Shown: positions 35,887-45,804, counted from the first letter of the stretch. The stretch: DNA of 64,000 nt from an uncultured Bacteroidales bacterium (GCA_902760345.1 CACWFY010000009.1:1-64000); one strand, 5' to 3'. The notes: generated by a model from the letters alone, not told the origin. Numbers and translations are program-made.

Positions 35887-37942
35887 CGATGAAAGTGTAT
35901 TGTACGCTGATTCTGCGGAACTGGCTGCCGGCTTCCTTGGCTACCTCGATGTGGTATTCGTAGTCGCGCTGCATGTCGCCCAGTCCGGAGATTTCGTTCT
36001 CTATATAGTTCTTTACGCCGAGAGCACGGGCAAAGGCCAGCTGTTCGTTAGTGGCCATGCCTTCCTTCTTGTTCAGCGTAATGTTGCTCAACTCGTCGTT
36101 CTTGTATACCGGCTCGCCGTCGAACTCGCCATACTTGCCGTCGTAAGCCAAAGCGCGATTGATGGGTGAGGCATCAGCCGTACCCTTTACCTTGATGCGG
36201 ACGCGCTTGCCCTGTGCAATATACTTGGCAAAGTCGTTTTCGAAGGCCTTGGTCATAATCTTCAGCATCAGCATGGCGGCACTCGACTCCTCGACGTGGT
36301 AGTGACCTGGCTTGAAGTCGTCGCGGGCAGAGAATTCCTCTTCCACCTCGTAGGTGAAGTCGACGTTGTAGTTGACAATCTTCTGTCCGTCGGCGTTGAC
36401 GGCATTGACGGCTTCGGTCTTTACGAAGATGTGAGTCTTGTCGGAGATGACGTTCTCTTGCTTGGCGGTATTGAAGATATCTTCCTTGATACCCACGAGG
36501 GCCGTCTCCTCCATGTTCGACTTCTGGATAATCTCCAGCGGCACGAAGTCGGCGTCTTCGTTCATCTTCGCCAGCGAGCGGCGCTCCATATTATCGAAGA
36601 TATAGGTCTTGCCGGTGGCGGGGTTGTACACCTCGGCATAGATCAGCTCGAACTTATCGTCGGGGTTCAAGCCGTACTTGGCATTGCGGAACTCGAGCTT
36701 GGTGGCGTCGGTGAAGTCGCTTACCTCGTCAATGGGTACGCCGATGAAGATGTCGGGCATGGAGTTGAACTTCAGCGCCAGACTCTTGGTGGCTGTGTTA
36801 TAGTCGCCGATGGTCACCTCTGACTGCTCCAGCAATCCCGTAGCCATCTTCGTAGCGATCTCACTCTCAATGGCGCGAGCCTGTTCCATTCGTGTTGTCT
36901 CGTTGACACGCAACTGGTAGTCCTCCATCGACTCGCCGGGCATCTGTTTCATCCACTGGTTCAGACGCTCGTTGAGCATTGAGGTCATCATCTTATTATA
37001 ATAAGGTGTAAGTCCCTCGACCTCGCGGTAGACAATGGCGCGTGTGTTGTTGTATATCGCATAGTTCTTGTCGCGTACGTCGTGGAACAGCATGCGCAAC
37101 TCAGAGATGCCGCCGTTGTTGTCCTGCAACATGTGGCGCTCCGTTGGGTCGAGCACATTGATGACGCTGATGAGGTTGGAATTGCACACCACGCCAACGT
37201 ACTTGCCATTGTCATTGGGCCAGCAGGCCAGTGCCTGTCCTAAGTCATCGACCGTGTAGAGCAGTTCGAACTGCTTGGTGTCATAGATATTGAGCTTGCT
37301 GTCGGCTGTCAACACCTCCATCGTCTCGCTGCCTTTGGTAAAGCACACGTCGCGGATGTCGGCATCCATGGTCATGGTCTTGCGAATGGTGCCTCGCTCC
37401 AGGTTCCACAGTTCCAGCGTCTTGCCCTCAGCAGCAGCCAGGAAATAGTTGTTGTCGCTATATACCAACTGTTTGGCGGCTATGTTCGACATATACTGCT
37501 TGCTGTCTTTGTTGGTGATGGCATCGATGAAGCTAATCTTCTTGTCCGACGAGGCGATAGCCAGTTCCTTGGCGTTGGCCGAGAAGGCGATGGCTGTCGG
37601 GTTGGCGTCCTTCATCTTAACAACTCTCAAGGCATGGTCCGTGAGCCTGTGACTCGGATTGATGTCGTAGATGCTGACGCGTGCAGCACCCTTTTTGTCT
37701 ACCTCAAGGACGGCCAGCGACGTGTTGGCGGGATTGTACTTCAGGTCAGCCACTGGTTTACCGCTGAACAGTTGGTTGCCCTTGACGGTAAAGATGTCGT
37801 TGTCGTTGTAGTAGAACACGCCGAAGAAGTTGTTGTCAAAGCCCATCGGATAACGCTCTTGATTGACGGTACGACTTTGTGCCATCAAGTTCACGCTGGC
37901 TGCACACATCGCCAGCGTGAAAAGTATAGTTTTTCTTGTCAT
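35876..37942 (-). CDS. Secreted WD40-like propeller protein with a C-terminal OmpA-like domain
   Basis: 688 residues with signal peptide TILFTLAMCAASVNLMAQ. Residues about 30-310 are WD40-like propeller repeats (LAVLEVDKKGAARVSIYDI, ELAIASSDKKISFIDAI, LELWNLERGTIRKTM). Residues about 324-480 hold the RVNETT linker and the module shared with the caspase-like protein (IFIGVPIDE..., NPATGKTYIFDN). Residues about 560-688 look like an OmpA-type fold (VRIKVKGTADASPINRAL, NEQLAFARALGVKNYI), which could contact peptidoglycan. It starts the two-gene overlap with the protease and is probably its scaffold or sensor. That role is inference. Confidence 0.8.
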   Translation of the reverse strand: MTRKTILFTLAMCAASVNLMAQSRTVNQERYPMGFDNNFFGVFYYNDNDIFTVKGNQLFSGKPVADLKYNPANTSLAVLEVDKKGAARVSIYDINPSHRLTDHALRVVKMKDANPTAIAFSANAKELAIASSDKKISFIDAITNKDSKQYMSNIAAKQLVYSDNNYFLAAAEGKTLELWNLERGTIRKTMTMDADIRDVCFTKGSETMEVLTADSKLNIYDTKQFELLYTVDDLGQALACWPNDNGKYVGVVCNSNLISVINVLDPTERHMLQDNNGGISELRMLFHDVRDKNYAIYNNTRAIVYREVEGLTPYYNKMMTSMLNERLNQWMKQMPGESMEDYQLRVNETTRMEQARAIESEIATKMATGLLEQSEVTIGDYNTATKSLALKFNSMPDIFIGVPIDEVSDFTDATKLEFRNAKYGLNPDDKFELIYAEVYNPATGKTYIFDNMERRSLAKMNEDADFVPLEIIQKSNMEETALVGIKEDIFNTAKQENVISDKTHIFVKTEAVNAVNADGQKIVNYNVDFTYEVEEEFSARDDFKPGHYHVEESSAAMLMLKIMTKAFENDFAKYIAQGKRVRIKVKGTADASPINRALAYDGKYGEFDGEPVYKNDELSNITLNKKEGMATNEQLAFARALGVKNYIENEISGLGDMQRDYEYHIEVAKEAGSQFRRISVQYTFIDAF

Positions 37943-37974
37943 AGTGTTTTAGGTATTTTTATTTATTTTTTTTT

Positions 37975-38002
37975 CTTGCTTCTTGCCTCTTGCTTCTTGC
38001 TT
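37975..38002. repeat. Four tandem heptamers between two genes
   Basis: CTTGCTT, CTTGCCT, CTTGCTT, CTTGCTT without gaps, lying directly before the stop codon of the coiled-coil lipoprotein gene and 33 bases from the start of the propeller gene. Confidence 0.85.
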
Positions 38003-38004
38003 CT

Positions 38005-38865
38005 TTAATCCGTCTGTACAATCAGGTACTTGGTGATGCTCCAGAAGCGCTCGACGTTTGTGATGCGCAGAACGCTTGATTTGCCCTTCTGCTCAATGGT
38101 GTAAGAGTCAGCAGGCATCTGCGACAGCACTTCGGGCTTCTTTGCATTGATGGCAATCTCTTTCGCTGAACGTACGTCGATGGTCTTGAACATTCGCTTG
38201 TCCAGGGTGTTGACGTCCACCTTGCTCTTCTTCAGGAAACCACCCTTCAGCACGCCAGCGTCTTTCAACTCAGCTTTCTTGCCGATGATGAGGTAGGCCT
38301 CGTGCAACTGGTCGTCCTGATCCATGATGGTCTGGTTCTGCGTGTCGATGGTGGCTCGCTGGGCGACATTCTCCTGAGTGACACGAATGATGCGGCTACG
38401 CAGGTCGTTAATGGTGACGTTGTTGTTGTTGACTTCTTCCTGCAGGGCAGCAATCTGGCTCTCTTTCTCCTCCAACTGAGCCTTCATGGCAATGACGATA
38501 CGCTGCAACTTCTTGCCGTTGCCCTCGCTGTTGCCCAACTTCTTCTCTAATTCTGCAATGCGTTCACGCTGCGACTGTAGCGTCTCCTTGAAGTGTGACA
38601 ACTGCTTCTTAATCTGCTCTTGGCTGGGTGTTGGACTTTCCTTCGAGGGGTTAAACAATTCGGTTTCCTGAATGGCAATGCTATCAAGACCCGTCGATAT
38701 GACGTTGACAAACTCGTCCAGCGTGCGATAGTCAGCGTCGCGCTGGCTCAAGGCGGTCTGCAATGAGTCTACTTTGGCTTGCAGGTCTGACGACGACTGG
38801 TTGCCACACGAACAAACACAGATGATTGACACAGCGGTCAATACGAAAGAGATTAGCTTTTTCAT
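38005..38865 (-). CDS. Coiled-coil lipoprotein (Cbp1-like)
   Basis: 286 residues. The signal ends in the lipobox ICVCSC, so Cys20 should carry the lipid. Residues about 28-190 are a long coiled coil (SHFKETLQSQRERIAELEKK, AMKAQLEEKESQIAALQEEV). The last 90 residues are a conserved globular end (KAELKDAGVLKGGFLKKSKV, FWSITKYLIVQTD). From memory, Bacteroidales proteins with this end are annotated as Cbp1-family collagen-binding adhesins, which I cannot verify here. It lies 62 bases upstream of the propeller gene on the same strand and may be the membrane anchor of that system. A TATTTTTG box lies at 38892-38899 (minus). Confidence 0.78.
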   Translation of the reverse strand: MKKLISFVLTAVSIICVCSCGNQSSSDLQAKVDSLQTALSQRDADYRTLDEFVNVISTGLDSIAIQETELFNPSKESPTPSQEQIKKQLSHFKETLQSQRERIAELEKKLGNSEGNGKKLQRIVIAMKAQLEEKESQIAALQEEVNNNNVTINDLRSRIIRVTQENVAQRATIDTQNQTIMDQDDQLHEAYLIIGKKAELKDAGVLKGGFLKKSKVDVNTLDKRMFKTIDVRSAKEIAINAKKPEVLSQMPADSYTIEQKGKSSVLRITNVERFWSITKYLIVQTD

Positions 38866-38959
38866 ATAATATAGGTTTTAGTAATTTCTTGCAAAAATAA
38901 TAAAATCTGACAACATACTTCCATGAACGGGAGGGAAATATGTTTTTCTTTAACAATAT

Positions 38960-39571
38960 TTAAGCGAAGATCCTGAACTCGTAGCCTTGGTTTAGCAGCC
39001 ACTCAATGGACAGGGGGAGGGCTGTCTTTAGTTTCCCAATACTCTTTAGCGAGTCGTGGAAAGTAATGATGCTGCCGTTGCGCGTGTAGCGTTTCACATT
39101 GTTGAAAACATCTTCGGCAGTCAGCCATTTGGAGTAGTCGCGAGTGACAACGTCCCACATCACCACCTTGAACTTACGCGAGAGCCAGGCATATTGCGAG
39201 AGACGCATCCATCCATGAGGTGGACGTACCAGATTGGTATGCAGATAGGCATTGGCTTTCTCAATGTTATAACTGTAGTCGCGGATGGAATGTCGGAAAC
39301 CGCTGATGTGATTGTGCGTATGATTACCGATACGGTGCCCTTCGTCAATGACGCGTTGGAACAATTCTGGATATTTGCGTACATTGTCGCCCACCATGAA
39401 GAACGTGGCCTTGATGCTATAGCGCTTCAGCACGTCGAGGATAAAAGGCGTCGCTTCGGGTATGGGCCCATCGTCGAAGGTCAGATAGACGGCCTTCTCC
39501 TGATGGTCCATACGCCACAGCGCCTTTGGGTAGAGCCAGCGCAGCCACATGGAGGGTTGTTCGATAATCAT
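38960..39571 (-). CDS. Polysaccharide deacetylase (NodB-type, CE4)
   Basis: It probably removes N-acetyl or O-acetyl groups from a glycan or peptidoglycan. NodB motifs are LTFDDGP (metal Asp), GNHTHNH (metal His pair), RPPHGWMR and a later IITFHDS. It has no signal peptide; the N-terminus WLRWLYPKALWR could act as an anchor. The 203-residue length is a minimal domain. It is the last gene of the minus-strand run and follows the GT117-type gene, so a link to surface glycan editing is plausible. Confidence 0.88.
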   Translation of the reverse strand: MIIEQPSMWLRWLYPKALWRMDHQEKAVYLTFDDGPIPEATPFILDVLKRYSIKATFFMVGDNVRKYPELFQRVIDEGHRIGNHTHNHISGFRHSIRDYSYNIEKANAYLHTNLVRPPHGWMRLSQYAWLSRKFKVVMWDVVTRDYSKWLTAEDVFNNVKRYTRNGSIITFHDSLKSIGKLKTALPLSIEWLLNQGYEFRIFA

Positions 39572-39581
39572 TGTGTTTTAT

Positions 39582-39621
39582 TTTCGATATTTCGATGGTT
39601 CGATGTTCCGATGATTCGTTA
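39582..39621. repeat. Five tandem 8-base units between two genes
   Basis: TTTCGATA, TTTCGATG, GTTCGATG, TTCCGATG, ATTCGTTA without gaps. They span the junction, reaching the stop codon of the GT117-type gene and ending 11 bases before the deacetylase start. Confidence 0.8.
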
Positions 39622-42600
39622 ATCCTCATAAAGGCGGCCACCCTTGGCTTCATAGGCAGCAGCCAGCATGTTTAAGTCCTTGGACTGCTGCTGGTAGCAT
39701 TTCTCGTCGACGTTCTCCGTCACCGCAGCTAACTGTTCCAAGATGTAGAAGTGTAGCAGGCAGTCGTTTTTAGCAGAATCGAAGCGGAAACCGTCCAGTG
39801 TACAGAACCACCGCACGTACTGTGCAGAGTTCTTCCACATCTTGTTGATGATGGCCAAGGCTTCTTTCTTGTTGCCAAGTGCTACCCATGTGCGAACCAG
39901 ATCCATAGATCCTGAACTGTAGTTGTGGGGTACATTATAGTCAGGTATCATCTTGGCCGTGTAGCGTAGCACCTCTTCGGCTTTCTTGTCCTGACCTTCG
40001 TACATCAGTTCCAGCGCCAGCTTAGCCATGATACGACGGTGGGTATAGCACATACGCATGACCGTCTCGTCGATATAGATGCCAGGCTTGTCGATCCCAC
40101 CAAACTTGAAGCGGTGCATGACATTGTCGTAAGTACGCTTGGTGTCAAAGTTCTTGACGCCAGGGATGGTCTTGCCATCATGGGTGGTAGTAAACGGTGT
40201 GATGCGGTAGGCCAGTCCCTCGGTGATGATATTGTCGCCAAGGTTGATGTAGTTATCGTCGCCTACGGAGACCGCTACGTAGATAGGCCGCTCCCAGTTG
40301 CACTGAGCCAGCATTTCCAGAATCATCAGGTCACCCTTATACAGCGCACGCTTGCCTTTCAGCGAGATAACCATGCGGTCGGGGATGCTGTCGGTAGCCA
40401 TCATCATGCCACTACGGCGCACGGCTTCCTTGTCGATAGTCATGTATACGGTATCAGTAGGGATGATGTGCAGGTCACTGTTCTTCGAGCGTACCCAATA
40501 CTTCAGAATATTCTTCAGTTCGAAAGGCTCATCGCCAAACTGCTGGCGGGCCTCCTCGGGATTGTTGCGGTAGTGGTCGAGCACAGCCTGTTTCATCTCG
40601 GGTTCGATGCTGACATACTCGTTGGTGCCAGCACAGTATTCGATACGTTCCCACGAGATGGGTACCGACGGAGAGTCGTAGGCCGGACGACGCATCTGGT
40701 CAATATACCAGTCTGTCTGCAGATAGCTGAGATTACATACACGGGCATCAGTACGAACTCCCTCTACATCTTGGTTATACCACAGCGGGAAGGTGTCGTT
40801 GTCGCCATTGGTGTAGATAATGGGGTTGTTTTCTTGCTGACACGAATTCAGGTAGTTCTGGCCGAAGTCACGGCAGGTGTAGCGTCCCGAACGGTCGTGG
40901 TCGTCCCATGTCTGCGAGGCCATCTGAATGGGCACCAGCAGACAGACGACAGCCACAACGGCTGCTACTGCTGTAGCAAACTGTTCACTCTTCACTTTCA
41001 ACTTTGCGCTCAGCATGCTGATGATTGCCGCCACACCCATGCCGCACCAGATGGCAAAGGCATAGAACGAGCCAGCATAAGCGTAGTCGCGTTCACGTGG
41101 CTGCATTGGCGTCTGGTTCAGGTAGATGACGATGGCCAGACCCGTCATAAAGAACAGGAAGAACACCACCCAGAACTGGCGAATGCCGGTCTGGTCTGTT
41201 TTATTGCCGTGATGCTTGGCCAGCGACTGCCAGAAGAGTCCGATGAGACCTAAGAGCAGTGGCAGACAATAGAAGACGTTGTGGCCCTTGTTCTCACGCA
41301 GTTCGTCGGGCAACTTGGACTGATCGCCCAGGCGCCAGTTGTCGAACCAGTCGAAACCGGTAATCCAGTTGCCGTGTTCCAGCTCACCATTGCCCTGCAG
41401 GTCGTTCTGGCGTCCGGCGAAGTTCCACATGAAGTAGCGCCAGTACATGAAGTTACACTGGTAGGAAATGAAGAATCGCATATTCTCCAACTGTGAGGGA
41501 ACCTTTACGGAAATCATCTCGCCGCAGCGGTCGTACATCTCCTCATGGCCACTGATGTCGCCCATCCAGCTTTCGTAGGCTCCGCGATGGGCCGAGCTGT
41601 ACATGCGTGGGAATAGCATGTTCTGGGCATATTTGTATTCGTCTTTAGTGCGTACGACGAAGTATTGGTCTTTTTCGTCAGGCGATGCTTTCTCCTTACG
41701 CTGCCAGACAGGGTCGCCCTCTGTCATTACGGGCTTGCAGTATTCGCCACTCTTCTCTAAGGCTACCTGTGAGGTATATGCCTGTCCGTAGAACAGCGGA
41801 CGCTGTCCGTACTGTTCACGACCCAGATATTCGCCCAAGGTGAAGATATCCTCAGGAGAGTTTTGGTCCATGGGCGGGTTTGCTGAAGAGCGGATGACGA
41901 TGAGCGCATAGCTGGAATAGCCAATCATCAGCATCAGCATACAGAGCAGCGACGTGTTCTTGATGCGGGCGTTTACCAAAGCGATCTTTTTCTTGGTGCC
42001 TGCGTCCAACTTCTTATATCCCAAAACAAACCACAGAATAGCCAATACGATAATGCCGATGAATGCCGACATCCATCCGTGGCCATAGAAAGGAATACCT
42101 AACATGGCAATTGCCAGCAGGAAAGCAATGTTCTGGCGCTTTTCGTTCAGGTCGTTATAGGTTTCGTAGATAGCCCAAACGGTAACAGCGATGAGCAGGA
42201 AGATGTATACGATCTCACCTGTATTGAACGGACAACCCAAGTAGTTGACAAACAACAGTTCGAACCAACCACCTACCTGTACAATGCCGGGAACGACGCC
42301 ATAGAGTACGGCTGCCAGGATGACAACAGAGATAAACAGGGCGATGAGCGAACCTTTTAGGTCGCGCTTCGGATCGCTGGTCGGGAACTTGCGGTAATAG
42401 TATACCAGAACGATGGCTGGCAAGCATAGCAGATTCAGCAGGTGTACACCGATGCTGAGGCCTGTCATATACATAATCAGCACCAGCCAGCGGTCGGCAT
42501 GGGGCTGGTCGGCCTGGTCTTCCCATTTCAGAATCAACCAGAAGACAACTGCCGTAAAGGCCGAAGAGTAGGCGTAAACCTCACCCTCGACTGCTGAGAA

Positions 42601-43014
42601 CCAGAAGGTGTCGCTAAAGGTATAGATGAGAGCGCCCACCAATGCTGAAGCTTCAATAGCGATGAACTTAGCCGTGGTTAGCTGACTCCAGTCTTTGATG
42701 AGCAGTCGGCGTACCAGATGGCTAATAGTCCAGAATAGGAACAAAATGGTTGCTGCCGACAAAAGCGCACTCATCATATTCACCATACGGGCTACCTGTG
42801 ACGGGTCGCTGGCAAACTGTGAGAACAAGTTAGCGGTCAGCATGAAGAACGGAGCACCCGGTGGGTGACCGATTTCCAATTTATAACCCGTAGAGATAAA
42901 TTCCGGACAGTCCCAGAACGAGGCTGTAGGCTCAATGGTGGAACAATACACAAAGGCGGCAATCGCAAAGGTCAGCCACCCCATGATGTTGTCCACAAGT
43001 CTGAATTGTTTCAT
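39619..43014 (-). CDS. GT117-type membrane glycosyltransferase (DUF2723 family)
   Basis: Large integral membrane protein, 1131 residues from the ATG at 43014 (the open frame continues to a TTG). The N-terminus has the DUF2723 signature YCSTIEPTASFWDCPEF followed by LEIGHPPGAPFFML, typical of the protein O-mannosyltransferase-like Bacteroidetes family. About 10-12 helices lie within residues 20-360 and 600-720. The remaining 400 residues are soluble, with helical repeats at the end (AKLALELMYEGQDKKAEEVL). It probably transfers a lipid-linked sugar outside the membrane. A TACCTTTG box on the minus strand at 43049-43056 may provide a separate promoter. Confidence 0.88.
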   Translation of the reverse strand: MKQFRLVDNIMGWLTFAIAAFVYCSTIEPTASFWDCPEFISTGYKLEIGHPPGAPFFMLTANLFSQFASDPSQVARMVNMMSALLSAATILFLFWTISHLVRRLLIKDWSQLTTAKFIAIEASALVGALIYTFSDTFWFSAVEGEVYAYSSAFTAVVFWLILKWEDQADQPHADRWLVLIMYMTGLSIGVHLLNLLCLPAIVLVYYYRKFPTSDPKRDLKGSLIALFISVVILAAVLYGVVPGIVQVGGWFELLFVNYLGCPFNTGEIVYIFLLIAVTVWAIYETYNDLNEKRQNIAFLLAIAMLGIPFYGHGWMSAFIGIIVLAILWFVLGYKKLDAGTKKKIALVNARIKNTSLLCMLMLMIGYSSYALIVIRSSANPPMDQNSPEDIFTLGEYLGREQYGQRPLFYGQAYTSQVALEKSGEYCKPVMTEGDPVWQRKEKASPDEKDQYFVVRTKDEYKYAQNMLFPRMYSSAHRGAYESWMGDISGHEEMYDRCGEMISVKVPSQLENMRFFISYQCNFMYWRYFMWNFAGRQNDLQGNGELEHGNWITGFDWFDNWRLGDQSKLPDELRENKGHNVFYCLPLLLGLIGLFWQSLAKHHGNKTDQTGIRQFWVVFFLFFMTGLAIVIYLNQTPMQPRERDYAYAGSFYAFAIWCGMGVAAIISMLSAKLKVKSEQFATAVAAVVAVVCLLVPIQMASQTWDDHDRSGRYTCRDFGQNYLNSCQQENNPIIYTNGDNDTFPLWYNQDVEGVRTDARVCNLSYLQTDWYIDQMRRPAYDSPSVPISWERIEYCAGTNEYVSIEPEMKQAVLDHYRNNPEEARQQFGDEPFELKNILKYWVRSKNSDLHIIPTDTVYMTIDKEAVRRSGMMMATDSIPDRMVISLKGKRALYKGDLMILEMLAQCNWERPIYVAVSVGDDNYINLGDNIITEGLAYRITPFTTTHDGKTIPGVKNFDTKRTYDNVMHRFKFGGIDKPGIYIDETVMRMCYTHRRIMAKLALELMYEGQDKKAEEVLRYTAKMIPDYNVPHNYSSGSMDLVRTWVALGNKKEALAIINKMWKNSAQYVRWFCTLDGFRFDSAKNDCLLHFYILEQLAAVTENVDEKCYQQQSKDLNMLAAAYEAKGGRLYED

Positions 43015-43064
43015 TCTGTCTATTTGGTTTTTATTCTGTTCCAATTTGCAAAGGTAATATTATT

Positions 43065-43099
43065 AAATGAGAAATGAGAAATGAGAAATAAGAAATGCT
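43065..43099. repeat. Five tandem heptamers upstream of the GT117-type gene
   Basis: AAATGAG three times, then AAATAAG and AAATGCT. They occupy the place where a -33 box would be expected for the TACCTTTG at 43049-43056. Confidence 0.85.
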
Positions 43100-43121
43100 G
43101 TATGCTTGTTGTTTTTTAACA

Positions 43122-43574
43122 TTAGATGAGCAGTTGCGCACCATAAATCAGGAGCACATACCGCAGGAATTTGCCTATGGCAATACTGGTCAGCGAGATG
43201 GGGATGTTGGCTCGCATCAGTCCTAATACGATGGTGATAGCTGAGCCCAGCAGTGGTACGAAGGCAAAAAAGCCCATCCAAGCTCCTCGTCCAGCCATAA
43301 AGCGAGTGGCACGGTCGAGGTCTTTCTGCTTGACATGCAGATAACGCTCTATCCACTCCAATCGTCCCATACGTCCAACAAAGTAGTTGAACATACCACC
43401 GAGTACGTTGCCAATAGTTCCATAGATAATTAGTCCCCATGGGTCTAATCCTGCTGCCAGCAGTCCCGTCATTACCGCCTCGCTGGAGAACGGAAAGAAC
43501 GACCCCGCCACAAACGCAGTGATGAGCATACCCCAGTAGCCGTAGCTGATCAGAAGGGAAATGATGTACTCCAT
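43122..43574 (-). CDS. YqaA/DedA-family small membrane protein
   Basis: 150 residues with four or so helices. The family block FPFSSEAVMTGLLAAGLDPW and the later GAWMGFFAFVPLLGSAITIV fit the DedA/SNARE-associated superfamily (YqaA branch), members of which are linked to lipid flipping or membrane homeostasis. Its start lies inside the end of the preceding membrane-protein gene (25-base overlap). Confidence 0.85.
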   Translation of the reverse strand: MEYIISLLISYGYWGMLITAFVAGSFFPFSSEAVMTGLLAAGLDPWGLIIYGTIGNVLGGMFNYFVGRMGRLEWIERYLHVKQKDLDRATRFMAGRGAWMGFFAFVPLLGSAITIVLGLMRANIPISLTSIAIGKFLRYVLLIYGAQLLI

Positions 43575-44491
43575 AGGTTATAAAGCGTGATCATAAATGT
43601 TGTCGCAACAATAGCGATAAACGCAATGTTGGTGATTTTAGTAGTTGTCAGCGCCAGGAAGTGGGCTATGAGTGGCGCTGTCAACAGTATCATCAGTCGA
43701 ATCAGTATGTCGTAGTGCTGTGGTTGCAAGAGCAAGAGAAGCATGACAGCAACATTCATCCACATCATAAAATAGTAGAACATGCGCGTGCGTATCTTGT
43801 CATGGAAACTTTTATGCAGGAAATGGATGGTGCCAATCACTGCTAGCAAGATAATCCAGTAGAGCGTTAGCTGCTGAGAAACAGTAAACTGACTGATATC
43901 GAACGACTGGCCGAAATCTACCAATGGACGGAAATGGTCCGTCAATGAGGTGAGTTCATGGTGATACAACAGCCAAGGAGCGTAAAACCAGTAGGGTGTC
44001 AGCAGGCCTATAAGTGAGGCTATTCCTGTACGCCACGATAGAGATCTGATGTATATAGCTGTTAATAGCCAGATGATGGGTACTAAAAAGAGGATGTTTA
44101 CAAAGGTCAGACTCGCTATTCCGATTAATAGGAAGGCATAGAAGGTAATACCTGGTGACTGCCTGTCCTGATAACAGATGAAAATAATCAGCAGGAAAGC
44201 AGTCATGCAGAGTTGTGTGACGGCGCCTGGCAGCGATGGAAAAAGGAAACAGGCACAACACGTCAGGCCGATGAAGGAACAACTGACCATGCGTGAGTAA
44301 ATGCGCAACAACACATGGACGTTGTTTATCAACAAGGTCAGGTAGGCGGCTACGCCAAAACAGGCAAACTGTAACCACCAGCCCTCTTTTGCAAGACCGG
44401 CTGCAAGCCATATCATGGTGCCAAAGACCGCCATGACTGGCATTGACAGTCTGCTGCCAGCCACCTTTCCCTGCAATAATTTCTTGCTCAT
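43550..44491 (-). CDS. Multi-pass membrane protein of unknown function
   Basis: 313 residues with about nine or ten hydrophobic helices and short basic loops. There is no recognisable catalytic motif. Proteins of this layout (DUF6427-like, from memory) occur in other Bacteroidales. It is co-directional with purD (21 bases) and overlaps the YqaA-like gene, so it is part of the same transcript. Confidence 0.7.
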   Translation of the reverse strand: MSKKLLQGKVAGSRLSMPVMAVFGTMIWLAAGLAKEGWWLQFACFGVAAYLTLLINNVHVLLRIYSRMVSCSFIGLTCCACFLFPSLPGAVTQLCMTAFLLIIFICYQDRQSPGITFYAFLLIGIASLTFVNILFLVPIIWLLTAIYIRSLSWRTGIASLIGLLTPYWFYAPWLLYHHELTSLTDHFRPLVDFGQSFDISQFTVSQQLTLYWIILLAVIGTIHFLHKSFHDKIRTRMFYYFMMWMNVAVMLLLLLQPQHYDILIRLMILLTAPLIAHFLALTTTKITNIAFIAIVATTFMITLYNLWSTSFPF

Positions 44492-44512
44492 TACCTCTTG
44501 CTGCCAGCCTCT

Positions 44513-45799
44513 TTATAAATCTGCTCCGATATCGCGGCGGAAATATTTATCGGTAAATTGTATCTTCTGAGCCTCTTCGAATGACTTCTGCAGGGCTTCA
44601 GCCTTGTCCTTGCCGTAACTGCTTACAGCAATAACTCGACCACCGCTGGTCACGACTTCTCCGTCCTTCATGGCTGTTCCGGCATGGAAGACGATAGAGC
44701 CTTCAACATTTTCGATTCCAGTAATGGGATAGCCTTTCTGGTAAGCCTGCGGATAACCGCCACTTACCAGCATCACGCAGACAGCGGCACGTTCGTCGAA
44801 GACAACCTTGTAGTCGTTAAGGTTACCATTGGCAACACCTTCGAACAAGTCGACAATGTCACTCTTCAAACGCAACATGACACTTTCGGTCTCAGGATCT
44901 CCCATGCGACAATTGTATTCGATAACATATGGCTCAGGCTCTCCTGTGGGTGTGTTTGTCCTGTTGATTAGTCCAAAGAAGATAAAGCCCTTATAGTCTA
45001 TACCTTCTGCCTTTAGACCTTCGACAGTAGGACGGATGATGCGGTCTTCCACCTTCTGCATCCACTCCTTTGTGGCGAAGGGAACGGGACTGACAGAACC
45101 CATACCGCCGGTGTTTAGACCAGTATCACCCTCGCCAATGCGCTTGTAGTCTTTAGCTTCGGGAAGAATCTGGTAGTGCTCGCCATCGGTGAGTACGAAA
45201 ACAGAGCATTCGATACCGCTCATGAATTCCTCGATTACCACACGACTGGAAGCATTGCCAAACATACCGCTTAGCATCTCTTTCAGTTCTTTCTTGGCTT
45301 CGTCAAGGGTCGGGAGTATTAGTACGCCCTTGCCGGCACAGAGACCGTCGGCCTTGAGCACATAAGGAGCTTGCAGGGTTTCCAGAAATGCCAGACCTTC
45401 TGCGAGATGCTCACCATCGAAAGTCTCGTAGCGCGCTGTAGGAATGTTATGGCGCATCATGAACGCCTTGGCAAAATCTTTACTACCTTCCAGGACAGCA
45501 CCGGCTTTTGATGGTCCAATAACTGGAATGTCCTTGGTGCGGGCGTCTTGCTTCATGTCGTCATAGATGCCCTTTACCAGAGGGTCTTCCGGACCTACAA
45601 CCACCATGTCGATTTCTTCCGCCACTACGAATTGCTTGATGACTTCAAAATCATCAGCTTTCATGGGGATATTCGTTCCACAGTTGCTGGTGCCTGCATT
45701 GCCAGGTGCAATGTATAACTTCTCGCATTTCTCGCTTTGTGCAATCTTCCAGGCCAGGGCATGCTCACGACCGCCACTGCCTAACAATAGTATTTTCAT
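44513..45799 (-). CDS. purD: Phosphoribosylamine--glycine ligase PurD
   Basis: Second step of purine synthesis: ATP-dependent ligation of glycine to phosphoribosylamine. It starts [18 protein letters not shown] and has the ATP-grasp elements [43 protein letters not shown] and [11 protein letters not shown]. Full length at 428 residues. No other pur gene is nearby. It is 56 bases downstream of serB. Confidence 0.97.
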   Translation of the reverse strand: MKILLLGSGGREHALAWKIAQSEKCEKLYIAPGNAGTSNCGTNIPMKADDFEVIKQFVVAEEIDMVVVGPEDPLVKGIYDDMKQDARTKDIPVIGPSKAGAVLEGSKDFAKAFMMRHNIPTARYETFDGEHLAEGLAFLETLQAPYVLKADGLCAGKGVLILPTLDEAKKELKEMLSGMFGNASSRVVIEEFMSGIECSVFVLTDGEHYQILPEAKDYKRIGEGDTGLNTGGMGSVSPVPFATKEWMQKVEDRIIRPTVEGLKAEGIDYKGFIFFGLINRTNTPTGEPEPYVIEYNCRMGDPETESVMLRLKSDIVDLFEGVANGNLNDYKVVFDERAAVCVMLVSGGYPQAYQKGYPITGIENVEGSIVFHAGTAMKDGEVVTSGGRVIAVSSYGKDKAEALQKSFEEAQKIQFTDKYFRRDIGADL

Positions 45800-45804
45800 C
45801 TTGT

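Noticed and set aside
39880-41260. Long antisense open frame (about 400 codons) opposite the GT117-type gene
   Set aside because: The strand opposite has a clearly recognised membrane enzyme and the antisense protein has no domain, start signal or promoter.
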